DNA of 64,000 bases from Fasciola hepatica (taxonomy: Eukaryota > Platyhelminthes > Trematoda > Plagiorchiida > Fasciolidae): contig CANUEZ040000029.1 in the NCBI GenBank assembly GCA_948099385.1, forward strand, positions 837,501-901,500, in the 5' to 3' direction. Under the pieces are notes generated by a model, which was given only the letters and a program-made list of their open reading frames with translations, was not told the DNA's origin and made no database searches. The translations under genes were made by a program, and so were the position numbers. Positions 22,047 through 34,199 of the stretch are shown here, piece by piece (position 1 is the stretch's first letter; each line of letters opens with the position of its first letter).

Positions 22047-23844
22047 CCTTGGGTATGCTCCACTCACTTGTCCCCCTTCCTAACTAGATTGTGCCATTTT
22101 ACTACACACAATTTGCGTATATATAAATAAAACCGTTCCGTCCTTTAGCGATGAGTGCTCGCTCTCAGTTAATTCCTGGCTCAGGCTAGAACTCAGCCGT
22201 CCCATCCTGCTTTTTTTGTGCCTTTCTCGTACTTGCCACACGGATTACCATTCCTTAGTAACTAGGCTTCACTTCTATACGCACATGCTCATGGTAAGTT
22301 AAGACCCCATTCCAACCGGAATCCGTATGCCCCTGCCGAATACCAGCACGTTTGCCCCATGAAAAATCCTCATATAATACTCAGTGTTTTCCCCCCTTTT
22401 TACTGTTTGCCGTCCTTTACCACAGCTGGTGAACTGACCAGACTGTTTTCTTCCTATTTTCTCATTCTTTGTCCAGACCATACCATCTACTATTGTTTTA
22501 TTCCTGGTTCCCAAACGGACACCCTCTCCTCATCCACCGCCTACCTGATATCGCCCCAAATCTCTACTATCACCCAACTACCCTAGAAAGCTACCAGTCT
22601 CCATCTAGGGATCCCTAATAGACCTGTCCACTAGCCAAACGATAACTAACTGTTCGGATAACAAAATGTTCATTTTCTTGCTTCCATATAAACGATAATC
22701 ATAACCCACAGCTGGAACACTCTCCAGACTGTCGCACTCCTGATCTCTTCCAGATTGCATTGGTTACTTGGGTATCCATCGGCCAAATCGACGTTTATTC
22801 CGTATTACCGTAAGGACTGGACGATTTGATCAATGGTTTAAACCTATACTCTCGCCTGCTGACGTTACATGGGGCACCGTACATGGATTAACAAAACCTC
22901 ATGAAAGTCTCACCGGATCGCAGAGGTGATTCCTGACAGCAACCATCAACACATCCGCTCAGCGTCTATTCCCAAATAATCCAACCCAACAGTTCAATTC
23001 TTCCCGCGTTGCAGTACGAAATCAATGGCCGGAACCCAGCCTTCGCAGCTGTCAACTTCGTCAAACCAGCCCTTTTTTACCTGCTTCCCACATTCTGCCT
23101 GCAACCAAGGTCTTTACGGAACAGAATACAAGCCATCTGCAGCCAACCATAATTTGATTACCAATTTTCTATCAAATACAAAAAAAAACATTTTACACTC
23201 TTCCAACTCCTGCCTAGCCGAACCATTGACGTTTGTCTCCACTAATCCGTTTCACTGACGGCTTTTCTTTTCTTTAATAGTCCGTTATATGTCCATACAC
23301 CATTCATGCTCTTCAAATGTTCACTGAAGTCCCTGCGAAGCTTTTCGCCTTCATTTGAATTTCCATATGACACTGTAATTACCTGCACAAAAGGTCCGTT
23401 TTATTATCACCTTTGGATCACTTGCCTTTATTTCACATGCTTCCCCCACAATTAGTTACCCAATGCTGGATCAGTGTCCAATATCCCGCTGGTATCTCTG
23501 ACTGCACTTTGAAAGCCCCACGCTTGCTTTACTTCTAACAATGTTCTTTTGCATCTCTTACGCCCGGTTACTTGTTAGTGACCGTCCATTTGTCGCTTAT
23601 ATCAGCAATTCCGCGACCGTCCAGCTATCCACACCGCCCCCAGCGATTTCGAAACCGATTCGAAATTCCCGCCTCAACCATTACCACTTTTGTTTACTCA
23701 AACACTACATGACTTCACTGGTGTATTTCGGTTGCTGTGATTTATAAATTTAGAATTTGTGAATACCTCACATTGACATGTATTGCTGTATACTCTGATC
23801 TTGCCTTGTGCATGTGTATTGACCACGGTCAAGAAAATATACTA
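21107..23844 (+). other. Pyrimidine-rich tail after LINE ORF2
   Basis: There is no gene here. The + strand is rich in C and T and contains a (TA)n tract. A short landmark, GATCCTCGGCTGCG, at about 21931 recurs at about 29501, in the matching position downstream of the older LINE copy. That supports part of this stretch being LINE 3' UTR. The full length would be unusually long for a 3' UTR, so other insertions may be included. Confidence 0.5.
22011..22050. repeat. (TA)n microsatellite
   Basis: A run of alternating T and A, broken by a single TTTA step, lies inside the LINE tail. Confidence 0.9.
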
Positions 23845-26800
23845 TAAAGTCCGTGGACTCACCCAATTATTGTGGTATAGATCATTTTCTTGATGCTGAA
23901 AACCACGATTCGCATTTGCACTTTTGCGCCCAGTCTGCTGACGGCACAAAAGGCTGACTTGCGTCTTACATGAAAGCAGGTTTGATGCCACCTTTTGGGC
24001 GCGTGTAACCGGATTATGGAAAACCATCGAAGAACATTCCACCCACGCGCCAACTCCCCAAGACCAACAATTCCGCACTGAATGTTGCATGTTTTACAAC
24101 GTACGCAAGTCGATACATCTGAGGAATTATGTTCAAATGGCGGCTGCCTAGAGAAGCAAACTTCCCGGTTAAAGGACCTCCATTCTTTTATCAACCGTTT
24201 TTGCCCTTCTCGCAACACAATCTCTTCCAACATTTCCAAAATGGGACCGCCAACAACCTCACTTTACTCCATGGTCCAACACAGGTACGGGATAAATCGC
24301 GAAGATCAAACGAAGTTTTTTCTCGTTGCGACACATCAGAAATACGTTCGGATTTATAGCTTCAAGGTCCTTGCCCTCGTTCTTCACTAGCGCGAGAGGG
24401 CAATTGTGGGCGACGCTCCTTGCTTCCTCTTAGAATTTTGCCAGACTTCCAACCCCCAGAAGAAGACCACGTACAATCAACTATGGCACACTGCGCCAGA
24501 TATGTCTTGCTTCCTCGAACTCTACGCCGGCGATCAGCTTTTGGCGGTCTTAATCTCCATTCGGGGCCACGATATGATACGGAGCAGTTTAATTTACCTT
24601 TTGAAAACTCATCAACAAACCATCGAATTTCAGATCAATCCCCCTTAAAATAGTTTTCATTACTACTGGAAAGAACATCTGGTTTAACTCTTTCAACCAC
24701 AGAGCGCAGTAGAGCCGGCATGAAGGGATCCATAGACAACAAGTGCGCAACTTCGATGCACACTGTCCCTACTTTTCTACATTTGACTCAACAACCATAT
24801 CGTTCTTCCTCAGTGTTTCTTTGCTTTACTGTCGGCCGGACTGCCGGCTGTTTTATTATAATGCCGGGAAATGCATTAACGGGACGTTCAGTGTTAGCCG
24901 CCGTCAAAAACGCATACAGGCATCTGACTTCAAAGATGCCACAGACGGCCTACTTTTGACCTGAGATATATGCGCTTTCTGGTTCTTATCTGCTGGTTGG
25001 TCCTGCTCGGCCACACTCAGTCGTGTGTGCTGCTTATGCTTGCCTGTCGATGATTTAGTTGCTTGCCTGCATGCTCACATATGTATTTACTGATGCTCTA
25101 ACAAACAGATTTCCTGTGTGCCTTGTTTTCCCTTAATTCCAAACCCAACTTTCAGTTCTGCCAAGCTCAACAAAAAATGGTCCGAAGTGGTCTATCCATG
25201 GTACTTCCATGCAGTTGGGGCTCCTGTTGTCTTGCACACGGACGCGTTAATATTCGACTACAGTGCAAATACCTCCCAAGAGCACGCTAAACATTTGCTT
25301 TTCTTTCTAAAGTTTACAACCACCGAATAATAGCCAACAGAACTTGGGAGCAGTCCAAGCGACCTTCCGTTGCACGGTGGTGTTTATTAGTCAAACCAAT
25401 GGTTCTGCGCGCTTTTGATAGAACAATGGGATGCATAGATTCCTCCTAAAAGAGACCAAAACCAATCCCTCCGCTCAACAACCAGCCGGTAAAAACAAAA
25501 CTGAGGTTTCTTGCTGAGGTGTGAGTAAGATAATCCTTCGAATCAATGCCCCGTTCCACTAAATAGATTTGCTAGTGGTAATAATAATAGAAACTGTATG
25601 TCTGTCGGTTAAGGCCGGGAAGAACTCGTCAAAACATGACCAGAATGAATGACAATATCAAACGCGATAAAGTATTCGCCGACTCTGAAAGGCAAGTCTC
25701 ACATCCCAGAAAAAGTGCAATAAAGCCAGGCGGAGTTTGAAAGGGGTAAAACGGGGAACGAATAACGCGGCAAATAGGATTTGGATTCGAAGTGAGTTAT
25801 GGCAATACAGAGAATCGGCCAGACACGAAGTTGCTGAAGGAAATGTTTTGATCCAAAGCGGAGGATACGTGATATACACGGGCCGACGCCAAAGAATATT
25901 GGTGGCTGCTTACTCGTGATCGTGGAACAAAGAAAATTATGGTTCAGGTGTGCCGCTAGAGATGGCATAAAAATACCGAGGAGAACATTGGCGAATACCT
26001 TAAGGATCATAATCCATAGAAAGGCAATGAACTACCAGAATGAATGTCAAGAACCGTCTTCAAGGGGGAAATTCACAGCGGTGGAAGCGTGAGAGAGTCA
26101 CGGAATGGTAAAAATTAATGGTCACATCAGTGTCAAGACAAGGAATTATCCTACTTGTACGAAAAGCACAATGGCTTATTAACCATTCCGGAGTTTGGTG
26201 ATTTTTAGATGACCTATTTGTAACTCCTTTCCATCACTGTCCTTCAGAAGGACCGAAACACGTAGCCTATATCTTATTATAAACACTACACTTCTCATCA
26301 AAGATACCCAGGATGGAAGTCACCCGCAATACAGGCAAAATAAGTCACATTTGACGGCTTTAGCCACGGTAAGCGTGTTAAACTCCATCATCTCAGGAGG
26401 TGTATTTATAACAGTACCGATGTCTGATTCAGCATCTTTCGACGTCCTCAAATCTCCTGACCCACTTGCTTCCAGCGCAGTGCTCTTTCTTCGAGTCATA
26501 CCCCTTTCAGGGCCAAATAGGTAGGGTAATCATTTCCCGAAACTGGTCGCCATTGTTGCCGTCGTGATCGGTCTCTTGTCACAGAAATGCTTTTGGCCAA
26601 GAAGGTGACAGACTTGGTTTTCTCTTTTTCTGTGTTTTCTGCAACGATGGCGAAAACAGACCAAGAAAGTGTTTGCTGATGTGTCTTTCCGTTCCGTTAT
26701 TTTGTTGCGAATATTTCAATCGCTTTGGCAGCAGCAACAACCATTATGCGGAGAATCGTGATAGCTTTTGAAAATACTACTCGCCATTTGGCCAATTCCA

Positions 26801-27109
26801 TTGCAGATCTGAGCCGGCTTACGTCAGACACTTATCTGAATTGTGCCTTTGCACCGCATCGTACGTCGGGCGCATCGGAAGAGAACGCATGGTTACCTTG
26901 AAGTTAAGATGCTTCACATCCTGAGCGTACTATGTTGGAAAATACAAACGCCCCATTTCATTGAGGACCGGTTTGCTTCGTTTTCATTTCTTCAAATCTT
27001 CCCGTCCGAGTGGCTGATCCCCACCAACACTTATCAGCTTATATGCCGTGACAAAATCCTCGTTGGCAGTATACAAGGTCCTATCCACCCCAGGGGATCA
27101 AGAGTAGAC
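23845..27109 (-). repeat. Right arm of 3,265-bp inverted repeat
   Basis: This is the reverse complement of 3953-7217, equal in length and with about 11 substitutions seen by eye. It contains the 3' part of the BEL-A relic on the - strand, broken off at 27109. Beyond that point the sequence does not continue BEL-A, unlike the left copy. That makes this arm the likely derived copy. The inner end at 23845 abuts the pyrimidine-rich LINE tail. Confidence 0.93.
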
Positions 27110-27299
27110 TTATCTTTCGTATAGAGCCCTGCGTAAGTTAGTCGTTTGAGTCAATACCTCGTTTATAAGGGCTGGTTTCCGTACGAAAACATTCTACTCG
27201 CAGCAGCCTCATAGTTTTTTTACAACCATTTTGTAACCCGTGAACCATTTAATGACCTGCTTGCATTGGCTCATCTCTCCACCCTTCGGAAGTAATGAG

Positions 27300-28500
27300 G
27301 TGATAATACGTGTACCGCAATATCCACGCAATACTGCTAACCGAAGTAGTCCAGGACGAAAATCGCCTGAAGTATGACCGAAGTGACCTATAGTTCACTG
27401 CTTCGGCCAACGTACGCATCTTTATCTCCGACATTTCGAGTTGACCTTATTCTGCCGAAGCCTATAACAAAAAGTGAAATCCAATGCTATGCTCTAGGTT
27501 TACTATTGTTTCTCATATATATCACTGATATCCTTCAGCGGTCTGCTTTATCGCTTCACTTCTCTTTGCGGGTAACCTCAAAATAGAATACTCCTTTCCA
27601 ATAGGTAGTCTGTTGCATACTCCAAATAACATTCAACATGATCTTTTCTCACCCAGCGATGGATGCTATCAGTGGCAAATGACATTTTCTGCACCTGAAA
27701 GTTCTATACTCCCCTACGAGTGTGAATTGCCTCCAGGCTCCGTTGCCCTCAACGTACAGCTCATGCTTGCCAGTCTGACATCAGACTTTTTGCTTTTCTC
27801 CCTTTACCTCTTCCAAACAGACCAACTTCCAAGTGGCTAAATCGAAGCGACTCATTGGCCTCCTTCTCTGGTGCTTCAAATTGCACAAAAGTCAACTGTC
27901 CGCCTCTGTATCCTATTTTCGACCCCCACTTGAATGCAGTTCCATTATCTCCTCCCTCCTTTCCAAATCTTCCAAAGTTACCCAGGAGAACGTCCAGCGC
28001 ACTTTCACCAAAAAAGGGCTGGGATAGCTCCTGCCACGGCCAGTCCCGGGCATTGTGAGCTGTTAACTTCCGAGCCCCTGTGGATCCATTGCCCTTGGCT
28101 GAATTTGGCCTTCTTACGCAGACTGATCCGCAGCTGTGTATGCACAACTGGCCCATTGTCCCTTAAACCGCCGATCCTCTACCCTCTTCGAACTCGTGTC
28201 TCTTGCCTTCCAGTTCTACAGAGTAAATCACCTGCGAGATCTCCATTCTTTGTGAAGGTTTATAGCAGAATATATGACAAGCTGTTCCCCGCATTTTGCG
28301 TCACTCCACCTCCTTGTCTGTACTCAAGCAAAGGCCCCATGTCTACCTCACTGCTCCTGTTGCCTGAACGCCATCTAATTAGTGCATCAGTGTCAATACT
28401 GCTTTTCAAAGGATCCCCCAAGTTATCAAATGAAAATAGCGTCGTAACCCGCAGGACATACCACCTTCACTTCTACCTCTGTTCGGTAAATATAAATAAG
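27300..28500 (+). pseudogene. Old LINE copy, reverse transcriptase to ORF2 end
   Basis: The three frames together give a heavily decayed version of ORF2 of the LINE at 16.5-21.1 kb. GLLLFLIYITDI (near 27500) matches GPLLFLLYINDM. Around 27700, TFSAPESSILPYECELPPGS matches KFSADKCIFLTYKCQVPPGS. At 28070-28110, CELLTSEPLWIHCPWLNLAFLRRL follows the order of CLSLKIEPLWLRRIKLNLIFLYKL. The catalytic FADD reads FAGN, so the catalytic Asp residues are lost. The 5' part of the element is absent. Many frameshifts and stops show an old insertion, in contrast to the copy inside the inverted-repeat spacer. Confidence 0.75.
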
Positions 28501-30707
28501 CAACAAACGAATTATCTCACCTGAATGAAAACTTCCTCTCTCGTGCCTGCATTTTCTCATTACCACCCCATTGAAGGGTCTACTCTCGTAGTCCCCTATC
28601 TCACCAGATACCCTGGTAAAAGTCCAGTCGGTTAATCCCTTCTCCGGTGCCTATTCCTTTCCCGCTCATAGGTATACTCAGAGTACACAATTAACCACTC
28701 GAAATACCAGTATCTTCTCTGTTTTGCTCCTCTCTCATGGCCTTCGCCCAAGCAAAGCCTCCGCTTGTTACTTGTCATTCGTTCACGACCAGAGCCACCA
28801 TATCTTACTTGAAGTGCATTTTCTTCGTTGTATTTTCTCTGCCTGTCCAACGGGCAGCGAGGCCAACCATCCGGCATGTCTTATCCACGCGTCATACTTA
28901 TTGGTTCTATGCTTTTTATGACTCCAGCTGGTCACAGCACCCGTTTAGGACCCTCAGCAGCCTCCTCCCCATGTACAGAATGCAAGGTTTCCCTCGATTT
29001 CTTGCCTTTTCGTTCGGCGATGCCCATCACTGTCGGCGAATGCATTGGTCCTAATAGCCAGCCTTTCCTTAAGTTCACTTTTACATTTACGGTGTGGCCT
29101 TAGTCCATGTGCTCGCTACTTACTGCTAACACGCGTCTGAACAGAATTGGTCCACTGCATAACATTAGCCATACCTGTTTCCATTTCCTGTTTGCATTTC
29201 TCCCCTGACTTAAGCAAAATAAGGCCCTTACCCAGTGGTGGGTGCCTACCTGGTGTGCATGCCGCCGAAGGAATTCTAGACGTTCGATTGGCCGCGGCCA
29301 TAATCTGTCCTATGCAAACTGGACTAAAATAAACTGAAGTAGCATTTTCACTTGACCTGTAGCTACCTTACATGCACTCTAAGCATTTTCTACATATTAC
29401 CTGCCCCTTGCCGCGGGAACGGCCATCACCATCAGCAATCTCCACTCATCTGCCCGACCCGATCTCCCTTGGATCCGTTCCGTACTAGCTGTTGAGTGCC
29501 GATCCTCGGCTGCGACCAGGCCTTACTGAGCTTCCCTTCCTTTATTCCATTTACACTTCCACGTCTACATGTCTACACCATTCTACGATGCCCAATAGCT
29601 CTCATTACTACGTCAATCGCTATCCGAGCCCACTCATTTGGGTACCCGTCCGTTACTTGCCTTCCAGTCAACCTTTGTGTTTGTTGGCCTTGGTGCCCCG
29701 GCCATTACGAAACATCCCGTCGGGTAAATTTTTCAACCCGGTATTCAGTAACGAAGCTCACACTTGCTTCTCAACGCTGTAGAGCGCCACCGGGACCACC
29801 GCTTTGGCTGGCTCACATCGGGTTCACAGGAAGTCTGCAAAGATGTGCGGGCGCAGTAGGCTGGCGGGTGGCATCTCCAATCACCAGGAGTGGTTTTCAG
29901 GTTAAGTGTCTGACTCACGGTCAGTCCCATTCAATAATGCTGTTTGAGGATTGATAACCTATTTTGTTTATGCTCGTATCGCTGCCGTTATCATGTCATT
30001 CACACTGTCATTTCTTATATTCACTAGTTCCTCCTCGAGCACACCCTCCGTGTCACTATTATCACTCCTTTTGTTATAATCCAGAAGGCGTGCCTGGGTG
30101 AATAGGTTGTTTATTGACATCAACGTGTTCGGACATTGACAAAACAACACATACGTTACAAACATCCTCATTTGCCAAGTGGCTGTCCTGTTCACTTGAA
30201 AACAGTCATCGTCCAACGGAGGAGCGGTCAGGTGGTTTGCAGATCGTCGCTTATTTTATTGCGCCTGGATTGCTGAACTTAGCTGTGTTTGTTAATCCAC
30301 AATTGTCCATAGTTCTGTCTTCAGCAATCAACTACTTAATAAGTAGTATATACACTCACAACACGTTGACGCCCGATAAGGACTTTCTACTCCAATTATG
30401 GAACTGTCTGGAAGTAACCCTTATATCTACCCACGACCATACTTTATTGGAGAACAATAATCGCCCGTACAATCAGTCTTTTCTTTTTGCCATATTCCCT
30501 CTTACCTGCACCCCCTAAGATTTGTACCCGACTGACCACCTGTCCCACCCATGATCATATTCATTCCTCATGGCAAAACTTGCGGCCGATTCCATATAGT
30601 CGTTCATTTGCACAGTTGCCGTTGCCGTCCATTTTCTAGTCATAATAATCAGTTGGCGTATCTGAATGAAATATTTTTTCGGGAATCTTTCATTGGTCGG
30701 GGATGGA

Positions 30708-30779
<72 letters not shown>

Positions 30780-32800
30780 CACGAGTTTACTTTTTCCTAA
30801 CAAAGTGCTATTTCATCGATTTGTTCTGACCTTGCAGGGCGTCATATTCTCACCAGAGATACATACTCCAAGTATACCTATCTCACGTTTTCGCCTCCCC
30901 GTACGATGCCTATCTAAATAACCACTGACAGGTGTACACTAACCTTCCACACTCTCAGTCACCACCTGCGTCCGCTGGTCGGCTCTGCAATAGCCATAGC
31001 TTTGTATCCCATATTATTTTATCCCAAGTCACCGTCTCCGTTTTGAAATAACGTCGGCCACCTACCACGGAGTGATCATTTTTAATGATCACTCACCAGT
31101 TTTCCTCAGGCAGCTCCCTTCACCACCACTTTGGCAGTTAGCTCTTTTTCTTCAGATGGGTCACTCGTCTGCCCGTTTACCCCTGTCTGCATAAAACCGC
31201 CAACTGCTATCACTTTATTCTCCGCCTGATTTATTTTATTCTTTATACGTCGCTTTAACCACGCTATCTGCTTAATATTCTTTGCTGCTGCATCCCATCC
31301 CTGTGATGAAACTTGCGTGCCCCATCTATAAAATGGTCACTGTAAGATATCCTCTATCCCTCCACGTGCTCGACTACTATTCCCGTGCGCCGTAGACTTA
31401 GTAATCGCAGTAGCTCTGCATCTCAGACCGACCTACCGGGCACTTCTCCATTTCTATGTTGGTATACTGTAGTCCATCTATTATATAGAGATCCCTGCTC
31501 TCCAGTTTTTCCTACGGCAACCTCTCTGTTCAGCACTCCAGTAGTCCGTCCCCACTTCCAAATATATGACTGGCTTGGTGCTCTTCTAACTCTGTTAAAA
31601 TGTACCCACGGAAACCACTGCTGCCCTTTCAACTGGTTCATTTTGCTTTTGATCTTCATGCGGGTCTCATCTCCGTTCTTTGCCCTAGGTCAGTTTCGTG
31701 CAACCTAGCTGCTGGTAGTTGTCATACGATCACTCCGTCAAAACTTAGGTTAACAGATGTAAACTCACTCTCCATATACCCCCTATGCTCTATTATCACT
31801 ATTACTTCACCACTGGTCTCCACGACTTCCCTGGCTACGTGGCGATGATTGGTTTGTCACCATATTCCTATCTACACGTCAACACCTCATGCTTTCTATC
31901 ACGGAGTAATCCGTTCACCGATCGAATACCTTTTTTAGTTAGTTCGTTTGGCTCAGCTCTAGCACACTTTCCCACCAGGGTGTGTTGACCACCTCCCATG
32001 TGACCAAATCCGTCGGCACTCCGCCCTTTTAACTCTTGCCGGTATTTCACCTCTCACTGGTATGAAGTCCTGCCTTCCCATTGTGCTCCATTTCTGATTT
32101 TCAATCCCGGTCCACTTTTGAGTTCCTCACTAATACCCGTATCTCTCTTATCAGGCAGCTACCAACTCTTCCCAACTGCCGTTATGTGTCAACCTTTTTT
32201 CCACAAAAAGTGAAAAAAATCAGAATTTTTCCTGATTATTAAGCATTGTCCTGCTGCCGTGTTCACTTCTGATATATTTCATGTTTATATCCCGCGTTTC
32301 CTATCCATCCGATATGTCCCTAGCTGTCTTGATCATGTAACCCTGGGTTTCGAATTTACCGGGGGTCATGATGATTATTATCATTTTCGATCACCTGACC
32401 TTTATCAGCTCTCTTTCCTTTAACCATGCCAGCATCTCACTGAAGCGATTATCCAACATAAACCGTATTATTAGCTCATGCTTTACCGCATAACTGGGGG
32501 TGTTCCGACATAAACCAGTATTAATAAACCGTTTCATCTTTGGATTCAGTTATCCTCACATGCCATACATTTTCGCGACATAATACTGCAGTTGGCAGTT
32601 CTTATACTCCAGTCGCACTCCCTGAGAAGCCATGTCTGCCGGAATCCCTTTTCCTGACAAGCGTGTCCATGGCGTGGAAAGTGAACAGGCGGGTATGTTT
32701 GACATTCAGTTCATAACAGAGGAAGCAAAAGACATCTTGTCGTTCTTAATGTGATAAAGAATTACGATAGAAGCTGTTCGGCGATTAACCTCATGCAACC
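28501..32800. other. Pyrimidine-rich DNA without genes
   Basis: The first part, to at least 29.7 kb, probably contains the 3' tail of the old LINE copy, because GATCCTCGGCTGCG at about 29501 and its surroundings resemble 21.9-22.1 kb. Open frames here are rich in Ser, Pro, Leu and Phe simply because the strand is pyrimidine-rich, and none shows a motif. Nothing else was recognised. Confidence 0.45.
30713..30779. repeat. (ATT)n microsatellite, about 22 units
   Basis: An uninterrupted trinucleotide run. In the three + strand frames it gives poly-Leu, poly-Ile or poly-Tyr-free open frames that should not be read as a gene. Confidence 0.97.
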
Positions 32801-33177
32801 TCAGACCTTTTCCGTTCTTGGGCACCCTGCTATTTGCACAGCTGTGACTGCTGCGCTCGGGTCAAACCCTGGCAAGGAGGCGTATACAGAGTCGCAACAA
32901 GCTACTTAGCAAACATAAGTACATATACGACTTTCCATATGTCGGATCCAAACCTAAGGGAGAACACTGCTCCGCAGTCCACTTTGGGAGCATCACAAAG
33001 TGAGTGCAGTTCAAAATCTGCATCTGCATTCAAAACATCATGTATACACCATGGTGGCTCTCACCGATTTCATCTCTTCCACCATTCTCTTTATTTCTTC
33101 CCACTTTGCTTCTGTATCCAAGCCCAGTGGTTCACGACAGACAACTTTCTTCCAACATAAATCATAAAACAATTGTT

Positions 33178-34030
33178 TCATGGATGTAATGAACTGACCA
33201 GCCCAAGGTAAAAGATCACAGGTTGCTCCAACAACGAGCTCGTTTCTGGCCGATCTTTGATGTTAACATGATATTCGAAGGATTCCAGCTCAACATTCCT
33301 AGAAAAACCTAATTTCCTCAAGCAGCTCAATGGATCCGCATCAGTGGGTCTTACAAGGCTAATTCTTTCATCAGTCCTAATGGTAATCAACGTTCCTTGC
33401 TCTTTATTCAGCCATGCGGTTAACAGGACCTCGCCGAGACCTGATAGACTATGCATTCCCTCCACCAAGCACAGTGCTTCCGAGCTACCACTGAAGGAAT
33501 TTAAACAATATTTGACATGGAAACTCTTTTAAACCACGTTTGATACCTCCGACGAGAACTTGTACCCAAATAACGTAGTTTGTTTCTTCGGAGACAAACT
33601 CGCACAAAATGGTAAAAAATCATTCCAAGTGGATGCATCGTCATCCAAATTCCCTCAGCCTAGCAGTACAACTATTGGACCGACAGAGAAACTAAAGGGC
33701 ATACTGGTCCTACTCGGGCACCTTTACTTGCAGGTGCACATCCCTGGTAACAACACACAAGGCCAGGGGCTCCTGGAGAAACTGCAGAAGTGTACCTAAC
33801 AAACTCTGAGCTAAATTAGGACCCCCCATTAGGTGCGCATTCGGTAACTGCCGCTGGAATACTGCGTCACAATCGAAGACGACATGAACCTTTTCGGGCT
33901 TTTCGGGGTTCATAACTGCATGAGCGGCAGATACTACCTCACTCGCATATCTTACACGGGCTCCTATGATGCCTGCTCCGCACATTCTATTTAGCCCTGG
34001 AGTTAAACTACATCCGCATATCATATTTTA
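33178..34030 (-). pseudogene. BEL/Pao reverse transcriptase fragment
   Basis: At 33710-34024 on the - strand, HAVMNPEKPEKVHVVFDCDA matches the start of the BEL reverse transcriptase (compare VRVVFDCAA in BEL-B). PNLAQSLLGTLLQF and LQVKVPE follow in the right order. The segment that should hold the first catalytic Asp reads VVTRDVHLQ and is altered. Further downstream on the same strand, an open frame at 33178-33468 could be unrelated or a degraded continuation; I could not place it. No LTR was found, so this is an isolated relic, of a lineage closer to BEL-A than to BEL-B by eye. Confidence 0.7.
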
Positions 34031-34199
34031 AATAGTGAATCTTTGTTGCTGAGCTACACCACGTCGTTAAGCGAGCTGATACCGGTACAGTTTTTACTAA
34101 GGTAGCTAGGGAAATAACCTACAAAGAGCTTCTCAAGATATTCGCAGAACCCAAAATAAATCAGGGTTTTTTTCTAAACAGTATAATGTGAGGTTGGCA

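Larger units (their letters stand above)
16500..23800 (+). mobile_element. CR1/Jockey-type LINE, near complete (LINE-1 of this window)
   Basis: A two-ORF non-LTR retrotransposon lies on the + strand. ORF1 starts at 16619. ORF2, with endonuclease and reverse transcriptase, runs to 21106. A pyrimidine-rich tail follows and may extend to about 23.8 kb, next to the right arm of the inverted repeat. Both outer limits are approximate. Other, much older copies of the same family lie at 27.3-28.5, 34.2-36.3 and 44.9-45.9 kb. The reverse transcriptase motif style (LDLSKAFDRVPH, SGVIQGSVLGPLLFLLYIND, FADD) places it in the CR1/Jockey group rather than RTE or L1. Confidence 0.8.

Noticed and set aside
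3953..27109. A giant DNA transposon (Polinton/Maverick-like) with 3.3-kb terminal inverted repeats
   Set aside because: The spacer holds only self-contained BEL and LINE elements, with no DNA polymerase B, packaging ATPase, capsid or related integrase. The outer edge lies inside a BEL relic that continues into the flank, and no target-site duplication was found.
30551..30921. Poly-Leu and poly-Ile membrane-like proteins
   Set aside because: They are translations of an (ATT)n microsatellite and its flanks.
33178..33468. Separate gene on the - strand
   Set aside because: The frame has no recognisable motif and lies just downstream of a BEL reverse transcriptase relic. I kept it only as a possible continuation of that fragment.
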